NCBI GenBank assembly: GCA_016932895.1
Contig: JAFGCA010000806.1
Location: 1 to 16,080 of the forward strand
Direction of reading: 5' to 3'
Origin: Sedimentisphaerales bacterium
GTDB taxonomy: Bacteria; Planctomycetota; Phycisphaerae; Sedimentisphaerales; SG8-4
DNA: 16,080 nt
Shown here piece after piece: positions 1 to 6,278 of the stretch. The notes below the pieces were generated by a model, which worked only from the letters and a program-made list of their open reading frames with translations, was not told where the DNA came from and did not search any database. The number at the start of each line of letters is the position of its first letter. Within the stretch, counting starts at the first letter, position 1. A program made the position numbers and the translations under genes.

Positions 1-121
1 CTTTTTCAAAAGCGTTTATAAGCGTCGTCCCGTAGTAGTAGTAGATAGATATAGCTCAATAGATCATGATCATAGATCAGGCGAGTTGCAGTGGAAAACT
101 ACTCTCACTGGTGAGAGCAGT
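1..121. other. AT-rich left edge with short repeats and palindromes, no gene
   Basis: No convincing coding sequence is seen here. Positions 10-15 and 20-25 carry AAGCGT twice, ten bases apart. A GTA triplet is repeated four times at 32-43 and runs into GATAGATA. Positions 62-71 are a perfect 10-base palindrome (GATCATGATC). The base composition is visibly lower in GC than the genes to the right. It lies downstream of the leftward gene block, so it could be the non-coding edge of the accessory segment or the upstream region of a gene beyond the window. Neither can be decided from this window. Confidence 0.5.
91..117 (-). terminator. Possible weak intrinsic terminator after the leftward genes
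   Basis: On the minus strand CTCTCA-CCAG-TGAGAG forms a perfect 6-bp stem with a 4-base loop (102-117). It is followed by TAGTTTTCC, a short T-rich run. It sits just after the stop of the small ORF ending at 122. The stem is short and the T tract is interrupted, so an operator-like palindrome is an equally good reading. Confidence 0.3.
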
Positions 122-283
122 TCAGCCATCCGCCTTGGCTTCCTCCTCGATCATCCGGCGGGATAGAGGCCCGCCAACCGGAAGCTCCCGCAGCCAATCC
201 ATCGTCTTGCACAACTTCCGCAAGATCTCATCGGTAGACTGTGACGGCGCCAGTTCCCACACTACTCGGTTCCGGGGCGCCAT
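122..283 (-). CDS. Possible small protein, 53 residues, unknown
   Basis: This short open frame starts ATG at 283 (MAPRNRVVWELAPSQSTDE...) and ends TGA at 122-124. An AAGG lies 8 bases before the ATG, a usable ribosome-binding site. The predicted protein is mixed in charge and probably helical in its middle (ILRKLCKTMDWLREL) with an acidic end (RRMIEEEAKADG). Most codons end in G or C, as in the neighbours. I do not recognise a family. It is on the same strand as the HTH genes and may be the last gene of that group, but 287 bases of unassigned DNA separate them. A chance ORF cannot be excluded. Confidence 0.35.
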   Translation of the reverse strand: MAPRNRVVWELAPSQSTDEILRKLCKTMDWLRELPVGGPLSRRMIEEEAKADG

Positions 284-570
284 CTTTCACACCTTCGCTT
301 TCCGAGACACAAGTTTTCCTGTCCTCCATTATTGATAGGCAGATCCGCAACATTTTTTCTGTTGCAGTCTTGCGGAGGCCCTGACTCACCTTCGCGAAGA
401 CGCCACGCACGGTGAGAAATGCCGAAGCATCCCCGGCCTGGAGCATGCAGCGTTTTCTTCTCCCCCTCCACCACTCAGTCGGTCTGTGGCCGAGCGGTCG
501 ACGACACCGGTCACGAGGCTATACCCCTGCGCATGCTTCGGGCAACCACGTCGAGGCCGATCTACTCCTG
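284..570 (-). other. 287 bases without a supported gene; possible HTH relic
   Basis: No frame here has both a good start and recognisable content. On the minus strand around 446-380 one frame reads MLQAGDASAFLTVRGVFAK, then VSQG. This resembles the first half of an AlpA-type helix-turn-helix (a '(D/K)ASAFL-x-V' helix followed by a recognition helix), but the wing and the RWS..E..WV segment seen in the two neighbouring HTH proteins are missing. It may be the decayed end of a third paralogue. The resemblance is short and could be chance. Confidence 0.25.
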
Positions 571-888
571 TCACCACAGCAGGCCTTGCCCCGATCTCCG
601 GATGGAGCCGCTCCAGCCTCGCCGGTCGATCCATTCGTCCCGGCGCGGGCAGCCCGCGGCGACCCATTCCAGCAGCTCCAGTACGCTCCACCGCGGGGAA
701 TGGCCAAAGCCCAGACGGATAGGTGCAGGGAGCCGGTCGCTCCAGGCCAGTCGATGGACCTTTGAGACGGGGATATCCAGGAACGCTGACATGGCCTTCG
801 CGTCAAGCAGCAACCGACCGCATTCAGCCAGGTAGTTTACCGATGGCTTGAGAATCACGGTACATACCCATTGCGGGCGGCGAGCCAT
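571..888 (-). CDS. AlpA/excisionase-type helix-turn-helix protein (105 aa)
   Basis: This is a small DNA-binding protein. Residues about 27-78 hold a MerR/AlpA-like winged helix: LLLDAKAMSAFLDIPVSKVH, then a short wing (PAPIRLG) and the segment PRWSVLELLEWVAAGCP. In phage and integrative-element biology such proteins act as excisionases or transcriptional activators of integrase genes. That role is inferred here. The ATG at 888 is preferred over the GTG at 897 because AAGG lies 8 bases upstream of it (AAGGTGAATAATATG). It starts 5 bases after the stop of the preceding HTH gene, so the two are probably co-transcribed. It aligns along its core with that neighbour (KA..., RWS..E.L.WV..GCP...W) and looks like a diverged duplicate without the long N-terminal extension. 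The tail after residue 85 is Arg/Gly-rich and unrecognised. Confidence 0.7.
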   Translation of the reverse strand: MARRPQWVCTVILKPSVNYLAECGRLLLDAKAMSAFLDIPVSKVHRLAWSDRLPAPIRLGFGHSPRWSVLELLEWVAAGCPRRDEWIDRRGWSGSIRRSGQGLLW

Positions 889-893
889 ATTAT

Positions 894-1445
894 TCACCTT
901 CCGCCACAGAGAAACGGTACCCGGTAGTCACGCATGGCAGTCTTCCTGATCCGTTGCCAGCGTTCGTCATTCGGGCACCCCTGCTCCACCCAGGCCAGCA
1001 TTTCGGGGAGCGACCACCGCTTCAACATGTTGCCGATACCAACAGATCTTGGGACGGCTCCCGTCGATATATGCCGATACAGAGCGCGGTGCGAAATGCC
1101 GAGGAGGATAGCCAACGCTTTGCTGTCGATCAGCATCTGGCCCTCCCTGAGGTTCAGGTTGAGCCCGCGATGAGCGAGAACGGCCTCCGCCCTCCTCTGG
1201 TCCTCGGGCGTCAGAGCTACGCCTTTGTCTGCTGAGGAGCCGGGACCAGAGGCCGTCGGCGGGGCGACTCGCTCGGCAGCGAACGTTTCGCGGAGTCCCG
1301 CCAGGCTCTCGGCGACGGCCTTCTTCACGCTTTCGTCGATTGTCGCGGCCATATGATCAAAGAATGGCTGCATCAGAGAGAAGTCGGCATTGACCGCCAG
1401 CATCTTGCTGTGGGTTTGGGCCGAGCGAGTTTCAGCCGCCGTCAT
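894..1445 (-). CDS. AlpA-type helix-turn-helix protein with N-terminal extension (183 aa)
   Basis: Residues about 105-156 form a MerR/AlpA-like HTH. The helices are LIDSKALAILLGISHRALYR, then a wing (GAVPRSVGIGNMLK) and RWSLPEMLAWVEQGCP. Residues 1-80 are a separate, probably helical extension (FFDHMAATIDESVKKAVAES...) followed by a Pro/Ser/Gly linker. It might mediate oligomerisation, but that is inference. The start at 1445 is chosen over 1460 because GGAGG lies 8 bases upstream of it. The gene is followed at 5 bases by a second, shorter HTH protein with the same core pattern. Such proteins usually control recombination or expression in mobile elements, so the pair may be a remnant of the element that carries this defence cluster or a regulator of it. 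No integrase is visible in the window. Confidence 0.75.
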   Translation of the reverse strand: MTAAETRSAQTHSKMLAVNADFSLMQPFFDHMAATIDESVKKAVAESLAGLRETFAAERVAPPTASGPGSSADKGVALTPEDQRRAEAVLAHRGLNLNLREGQMLIDSKALAILLGISHRALYRHISTGAVPRSVGIGNMLKRWSLPEMLAWVEQGCPNDERWQRIRKTAMRDYRVPFLCGGR

Positions 1446-1461
1446 GGTAGAATCCTCCATC

Positions 1462-1711
1462 TCAGGGGTTCAGGATCTTGCGGATGCTCTCGACGCCGAT
1501 GGCGAAGGCCAGGCCCTCAGTGCTGCCACCGGCGAGCTCCCAGTCGCACACGCCGATGACCTGCCCTTCGCGGTCGATGAGCGCCCCGCCGTACCAATCG
1601 AATCTCGGCGGGGCAGAGCAAACGGCGACTGAGACACAGGACTCTCTGCCAAGGTGGCTTTGGCAGCTTCGACGGACCTCCTGTGAGGAAGATCCCCAAG
1701 GCTCAGCGTGT
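1462..1711 (-). pseudogene. Relic: C-terminal end of a trypsin-like serine protease
   Basis: Immediately after the DUF499 stop, one minus-strand frame stays open to a TGA at 1462-1464 without any credible start codon. Its second half reads FDWYGGALIDREGQVIG, then VCDWELAGGSTEGLAFAIG and VESIRKIL. This has the layout of the last strand region of HtrA/trypsin-type proteases: G(N/D)SGG-A-L-(I/V)D-x-xG-x-VIG ... EG-(I/L)-x-FAI-x-x-x-x-(I/V)-x-x-(I/V)L. The position of the catalytic Ser is occupied by Tyr (TAC; one base from TCC). The upstream catalytic His and Asp regions are absent. I read it as a broken tail of a former gene between the ATPase and the HTH genes. The short length leaves chance similarity possible. 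Confidence 0.45.
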
Positions 1712-4582
1712 TCACTCCATCTGCATCCCTTCGATGTTCGCCTCGTCCAGCGGCTCCTCGACGGCGTTCCGCAGCCAGTTGGGGTCGTATCCGGCGCTGG
1801 CCTGGCCCTCGACGCTGATGTTGATCTTCCCGCCGTCGGATTTGTCGGCGAGGTTGGCGATCGCGGGGAAAGACTTGAACACCTGATCCCGGTTGGCGGC
1901 AAAGCGAACACGAACCGCAGTGCGAACCGTTGCGCCTCCGCCGCCTCCGCCCGTGGGTTGCTGGCCATCTGTTGTCGACGCCGTGGCGGCACCTGTAGTC
2001 GCCGGGGTTGTGGTTGTGACGGCAGCGCCGCCTGTGGCGGTGGCTGGCTCCGCTGGGCTCGGCACGGCCGCCGGCACCATGAGGAACCCGCTGTCCAAAT
2101 CCACCTCGTCCTCGCTCATCGTTCGGCCCAGGGCGACCTTCGCCAAGGCGACCTGATACTTGCCGTCAGCGCCGAGGGTGGGCGTTCCTGTCGTGTAGGC
2201 AAACGTGCTATCGCCGACACCCTCGGCAATGGCCCGCCTTAGCACGTCGGCCGATATGATCCGCGGCTTCTCCAGGACTTCGTAGAAGGAATCCAGGACA
2301 TCGCTCAGCCGGACACCCAGGCGGACCGGCTCTCCGGGGTTCGCGGCTTCGCCCAGTTTCACTCGCTCCACCACCTTGGGAGCCTTCAACGTCGTATGGA
2401 CTTTCTTTGTACCCACGACCGTCAGCAGCTCCATCACCCGCTCGTGCACCCCTGTAGCTTGCAGCGGCCTGCCGCCAACCTCGATCTTCTCCAGATCCAG
2501 GAGGCCGCCAGTGCCCGCGCGAGGAAGCCATACGGCAGGGTAGAGTTGGCGGAAGGCGGTTTCAGCGGCGGCCTCCTCGGTGCGTTTGCGTTCCTTCAGT
2601 TGGTCGGCCTGATCCTTGGTCAGCCGGTACTGGGTCTTCTTCAACTCCACGCGGTCGATGGCCATGAGGTACCGCACCGCTCGCCGAAGCGATTCCAGCG
2701 GCTTCTTGTCCGGCACAGCCAGGGCCACCCCGTTGCGGTACCGCCGGGGGGCGTCTCCGTATTTCGACAGCATCGCTTTCGCCGCATCGTCCTGCTGGCC
2801 GCCATTCCGTCCGGCGATTTCCAGCGGCATGTATCCGACCAGGAACCGCGGCTCCTTGTCCGGCAGATCCTGGCTCGTCGCCGGCCAGACCACGGCCTCG
2901 TTTCGCCCGGCCAGTCTGGCTTCGAGCATCTCCCTGATCCTGTCCCGGATGCTGTCCGGGTCACGGGCGACTTCCTGTTCGGCGTCCTCGATCAGCTTGG
3001 TGACGTTGGGGTCCTTCTTGAAACAGTACCGCAGGCCGTCAAAGTGCAGGTACAGGCATGAGTTCCGCAGATCGGACAGCACTGAGTTGGCCGTCAGGCT
3101 GTCCAGGTCGGGCCCGAGGCACGCGGTCAGCAGCTCCGTCTCTGTCACGCCCGGCGGCAGGACTTCGCTACCCTCTCCGCGCTTGAGTCCCCCGAAGGAG
3201 AAGGCCAGGATCGCCGTCGCCAGCCGCTGAGCCGGCCGCACGTTGGCCATCGCCGGCGTCTCCTTCGCCCACCGGTCGTCTATCCGCTTGGCCCGTGCGT
3301 TCGCCCCCGTAATGTCACTCTTGATCACCGGGTCATACGCCTGGGTCGGGTCCAGGTCCTTGAGCATGGCATTGCGGACATCGCCATCGGACAGATTGAT
3401 GTCGCCGGGTCCCAGCATGGCCTTGGCCCCGCCGCCGGCCTTGAGTGCGTGCAGGCACGCGGCCAGGAACCGCAGGGCCCCCCGTGTGCGCTGGTACGCA
3501 TCAATGCTGGTCCAGCGCGTATTCATCACGTCGATCAGCGACGGATGGAACGGATAGGCCGCCTCCAGACGCGAACGCATCTCGATCGCCTGCGACTCGG
3601 CATCCTGTCTGGCCGACTCGGTCTCGGCCCGTGCCCGCAGAAAGCCGCCGACGGCCTTGGTGTACTCCTTGGAGACCTCCTGGCCCGCATCGCTGGGCGG
3701 GTCCTCGGCAAGCAGCCGCCGCTTGACCACGGCCAGCACTTCATCGCCGGTCACCGGTTCGCGTACCTGATCCACGCGGCTAACCAAGGTGTCCAGGGTT
3801 TGCAGCAGCGCGATATTGCCCAGTGCCTGCCGCGCGCTCCACTGCAGAGAGTACACCATGACAGCGGTCTTGCTGTTGGCGACCTCCACGGTGAGGTTCT
3901 GCAGGAAGTTCAGGGCCAGCCGTTGGAGCGTGGAGTCGCCGAGGATCACTGACCCGGCCGACTCCATGTATTTGAGCACCTCGTCCAGAAGAAAAAGCAC
4001 CGGGCGTCCCTCGGCCGCGATCATCGCCCTGATCTCGTCACCTTGCGGGCAGATGCGCTCACGGTCGTGCTTTTCGAAGACCTCGAACGCCTTCGGCCCG
4101 ATCTGCCACGCCAGCCAGCCCCACATCGTGTTGACGGTTTTGCCCCTGTCGACCTCCTTGCCGCCGGCGGCCGTGAACTTCTCGCCATCAAAGACGGCCA
4201 CCCGGACCTCTCCCGGATCGGCCAGCCCCTTGCAGGCGGGTATCTGGTTCAGGCTCTTGCGCGAGCGGGCAGCGTGCAACAGCGCTGCCAGGGTGTGCGA
4301 CTTGCCGCCGCCGAACGGGCTGCGGAGCTTGAGCACACGGTCGTAGCTACCCTTGCCGGCCAGGCTCGCCAGCACTTCTTCCAGCAGCCTGCGCAGGTCG
4401 GTGGTGACATAGGTCGCAGCGTAGAAAGCATCAGGGTCGCGGTACACCTTGGGCGTGGCTTGGTCACCCGTGGCGATGGCTCCCAGGTCGATGGCGAAAA
4501 CCGCCTCGGCTAGCGTGCCACTCTCCACGTCCGGATGCAGCCTGACCAGTTCGGTCCAGGGCTTCAGTGAGTGAACAGACAT
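1712..4582 (-). CDS. DUF499-family AAA-type ATPase (956 aa)
   Basis: This is a large P-loop ATPase of the DUF499 family (COG1483-like), which recurs in anti-phage operons with DUF1156 methyltransferases and helicases. The Walker A motif SPFGGGKSH is at residues 88-96 and the Walker B FLLDE at about 197-201, following the family phrase RPVLFLLDEVLKYME. Downstream are an Arg-containing AAA lid region and a long helical middle. Residues about 840-883 are a Pro/Thr/Ala linker ending in six glycines. A compact C-terminal domain follows (about 884-956). The function in the family is not settled. An NTP-driven switch or motor in the defence complex is inferred. The start at 4582 (MSVHSLKPW) is chosen because GAGG lies 6 bases upstream and because it leaves 14 bases after the preceding stop. 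A longer frame from 4675 would overlap the upstream gene and lacks family-like sequence. Confidence 0.9.
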   Translation of the reverse strand: MSVHSLKPWTELVRLHPDVESGTLAEAVFAIDLGAIATGDQATPKVYRDPDAFYAATYVTTDLRRLLEEVLASLAGKGSYDRVLKLRSPFGGGKSHTLAALLHAARSRKSLNQIPACKGLADPGEVRVAVFDGEKFTAAGGKEVDRGKTVNTMWGWLAWQIGPKAFEVFEKHDRERICPQGDEIRAMIAAEGRPVLFLLDEVLKYMESAGSVILGDSTLQRLALNFLQNLTVEVANSKTAVMVYSLQWSARQALGNIALLQTLDTLVSRVDQVREPVTGDEVLAVVKRRLLAEDPPSDAGQEVSKEYTKAVGGFLRARAETESARQDAESQAIEMRSRLEAAYPFHPSLIDVMNTRWTSIDAYQRTRGALRFLAACLHALKAGGGAKAMLGPGDINLSDGDVRNAMLKDLDPTQAYDPVIKSDITGANARAKRIDDRWAKETPAMANVRPAQRLATAILAFSFGGLKRGEGSEVLPPGVTETELLTACLGPDLDSLTANSVLSDLRNSCLYLHFDGLRYCFKKDPNVTKLIEDAEQEVARDPDSIRDRIREMLEARLAGRNEAVVWPATSQDLPDKEPRFLVGYMPLEIAGRNGGQQDDAAKAMLSKYGDAPRRYRNGVALAVPDKKPLESLRRAVRYLMAIDRVELKKTQYRLTKDQADQLKERKRTEEAAAETAFRQLYPAVWLPRAGTGGLLDLEKIEVGGRPLQATGVHERVMELLTVVGTKKVHTTLKAPKVVERVKLGEAANPGEPVRLGVRLSDVLDSFYEVLEKPRIISADVLRRAIAEGVGDSTFAYTTGTPTLGADGKYQVALAKVALGRTMSEDEVDLDSGFLMVPAAVPSPAEPATATGGAAVTTTTPATTGAATASTTDGQQPTGGGGGGATVRTAVRVRFAANRDQVFKSFPAIANLADKSDGGKINISVEGQASAGYDPNWLRNAVEEPLDEANIEGMQME

Positions 4583-4596
4583 GGCATGCCTCGCAA

Positions 4597-4995
4597 TCAA
4601 CTCTTCGGCGCGAATACGGCGTGTGCGGCTAGTTCCTGAGCAATGAGTTTCTGGGCCGGCTTGTCTTCTGGCCAATCCAACACATGTGCATGATTCGGAT
4701 TGCCTGTAATTGGGTTAGCACGGACGACGAGCATCTGGGCACGACATGCGGGGACGCCAATATCGGCGCGTCCGTAGAGCGTCTTCTCCCTCACCGTCGC
4801 TACAGCCTCACCGACCTCCCAAAGCTCTGCTTCCGCTGCCAATAGATGCCGTGTCACGGAAAGTTGGCGATCAGGCGGTGGCATGAACGCGTCAGCCTTT
4901 ACCGTCTGGCCTTGTCGAATGTGACCTCTGAACAGAACGTATCGGGCCAGCGTCTCGTCTTGCCCAACCTCTGGCACGTTGGCGGGATCGATCAT
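4597..4995 (-). CDS. Conserved small protein, third member of the TIGR04255 cassette (132 aa)
   Basis: I know this protein only as a recurrent hypothetical family. Visible hallmarks are LARYVLFRGHIR, then VKADAFMPPPDRQLSVTRHL, TLYGRADIG and NPITGNPNHAHVLDWPEDKP with AQKLIAQELA. The conserved SVTRHL and GNPNHA...W motifs, rich in His and Asn, suggest a folded domain with a functional site, but no reaction can be named. Its ATG overlaps the stop of the upstream gene (ATGA, 4992-4995), so translation is probably coupled. The DUF499 gene follows after 14 bases. From memory, proteins of this type sit next to TIGR04255 proteins in other genomes. It has no signal peptide or membrane segment. Confidence 0.8.
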   Translation of the reverse strand: MIDPANVPEVGQDETLARYVLFRGHIRQGQTVKADAFMPPPDRQLSVTRHLLAAEAELWEVGEAVATVREKTLYGRADIGVPACRAQMLVVRANPITGNPNHAHVLDWPEDKPAQKLIAQELAAHAVFAPKS

Positions 4996-5453
4996 GCCCC
5001 GTACACTCGTCGAATAAGGTCCAGGACCGACTCAGGGACTTCACCGAAGAATGCCTCGGTACCATACACACGATTCGGGCCAAGCAGGGCGGCATAATGA
5101 AGATTCCCGTCCGGAGCAACACTGACCGATAGCGTGCGCCTTGTACTCCTATGCCACTCCAGAGTCAGGCATCCGTCTGGCTCCGCACCAATCGACGGAC
5201 CCGGATAGCCCAAGGGGAATGATTCGAGCAGTACATAGGTGTTTCGCAGTGTGTCGTTGTCCACGGGCAGCGAATCAAAGCCGTCCCAGTTCGCCCTGCG
5301 GCATTCTTCCCAGACTGTTCCCAACTCCTCATGTAACGCGCCGCCAACTCCCAAGCTTCTGGACTTCTGCAAGTGCCAGCGCCCCTTTTGCGTGGCGTCC
5401 CTCACGTACCGTGCTGCATCGCTGAATCCTGGTGTGCGCACTCCAATGTTCAT
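4992..5453 (-). CDS. Conserved hypothetical protein, second member of the TIGR04255 cassette (153 aa)
   Basis: The function is unknown. The middle carries the pattern NWDGFDSLPVDNDTL, then a Pro/Gly-rich loop (GYPGPSIGAEPDG) and a beta-rich part (CLTLEWHRSTRRTLSVSVAP, DGNLHYAALLG). I associate this WDG(F/Y)...P.....DG...LEW pattern with small proteins encoded beside TIGR04255 genes. A beta-sheet fold is likely, with no obvious catalytic residues. The start at 5453 is supported by GGAAGG just upstream and by the 4-base ATGA overlap with the TIGR04255 stop (5450-5453). Its own stop overlaps the next start in the same way. The predicted protein is cytoplasmic. The two overlaps argue that the three proteins are made together, perhaps as a complex. 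Confidence 0.75.
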   Translation of the reverse strand: MNIGVRTPGFSDAARYVRDATQKGRWHLQKSRSLGVGGALHEELGTVWEECRRANWDGFDSLPVDNDTLRNTYVLLESFPLGYPGPSIGAEPDGCLTLEWHRSTRRTLSVSVAPDGNLHYAALLGPNRVYGTEAFFGEVPESVLDLIRRVYGA

Positions 5454-6238
5454 GGCGTCCTTCCTTGAAAGAGTGTAACGGCCTTCTTTGACAAGAGGTT
5501 GAAAAACGCCTTGTTCTTCAGCCAGTGCATCTGTGTCAAAAACTCCTGTAAGACTCTATCGTCACATAGTAAAGCCTGTGTCGTGCCAACGTCGATGTCC
5601 AGGATCAATCCCAGCTCTTGCGTCTGCGGTGGAGCGGGCGCCTGTACCGTCTGCACAACATTGACCTGGAAAGGATGGCCTGGAACGTCGTGAAGGCTCT
5701 GGTAGAAGAACTGGCCGACCGGTAGGCCCAGCGGTTCCAGACACTTGGGCGGCCGGGCTAGGTACTTCCGCACCTCGGTGAGATCCTCAAGTCTGATTCG
5801 ATTGATGAACCGCACGCCAAGGCGCTGCACCTCCGTAGGCTCAGCCAACTCAACGAAGATCCTCCACAGCCGCTGGCCCTCCGCGGCAAAAACGTTCCAC
5901 TCCTCATACGGAGTCAATCGGCTAAAGGCTACCCCGTCACGTGTGAACTGGACGATGTGCCGTTTGTCTTCTGAGGTAAGCCGAAACCCTTGCCAGATCT
6001 GACGCTGGATCTGGCTAGCGGAACCGCCTGCAAACTGGGATTCTACCTCCAACTGATGCTGGGGGCGGCAGTCCGGATAACCAGGCAACCGCTCAACCAG
6101 CTGTTGGCGTAGCACCTCGGATTGAAACACCTTGCCCGCTCTCGCTCGCCAGTGGATGACTGCTTCAACGATAGGCGCGGCGGCCAAGTGCGAGAAAGTC
6201 TCGTTCAAATCAAGCTGGAAAATCCGTTCCTGCTTCAT
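5450..6238 (-). CDS. TIGR04255-family protein (262 aa)
   Basis: The N-terminus has the family signature (SHLAAAPIVEAVIHWRARAG) and the C-terminus the typical LDIDVG...FLTQMHWLKNKAFF-NLLSKKA. The length of about 260 residues is normal for the family. TIGR04255 proteins are sporadically distributed in bacteria and have no known biochemical activity. Their patchy spread fits a mobile accessory or defence role. The ATG at 6238 is chosen over the GTG at 6244 because AAGG lies 6 bases before it. It follows the methyltransferase after 40 bases, the largest gap in the operon, and overlaps the next gene by 4 bases. The sequence is less GC-rich than the helicase and ATPase genes (two 60-base lines counted by eye: about 42% and 52% GC), which hints at a different origin. 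Confidence 0.8.
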   Translation of the reverse strand: MKQERIFQLDLNETFSHLAAAPIVEAVIHWRARAGKVFQSEVLRQQLVERLPGYPDCRPQHQLEVESQFAGGSASQIQRQIWQGFRLTSEDKRHIVQFTRDGVAFSRLTPYEEWNVFAAEGQRLWRIFVELAEPTEVQRLGVRFINRIRLEDLTEVRKYLARPPKCLEPLGLPVGQFFYQSLHDVPGHPFQVNVVQTVQAPAPPQTQELGLILDIDVGTTQALLCDDRVLQEFLTQMHWLKNKAFFNLLSKKAVTLFQGRTP

Positions 6239-6242
6239 CGCC

Positions 6243-6278
6243 ACCCTTTATACTAACTCTGCCTATACAGGTTCGCAA
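6243..6278 (-). promoter_or_regulatory. Possible internal sigma70-like promoter before the TIGR04255 cassette
   Basis: In the only sizeable gap inside the operon, minus-strand TTGCGA (6278-6273) and TAGTAT (6255-6250) are separated by 17 bases. Each matches the bacterial consensus at four of six positions. Transcription would begin only a few bases before the ATG at 6238, losing the AAGG ribosome site, which weakens the case. It may be chance in an AT-richer gap. Confidence 0.22.

Noticed and set aside
4583..4675. Upstream extension of the DUF499 protein to a start at 4675
   Set aside because: It would overlap the 132-residue gene, and the added 31 residues are Arg-rich and unlike the family. 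The ATG at 4582 has a good ribosome site.
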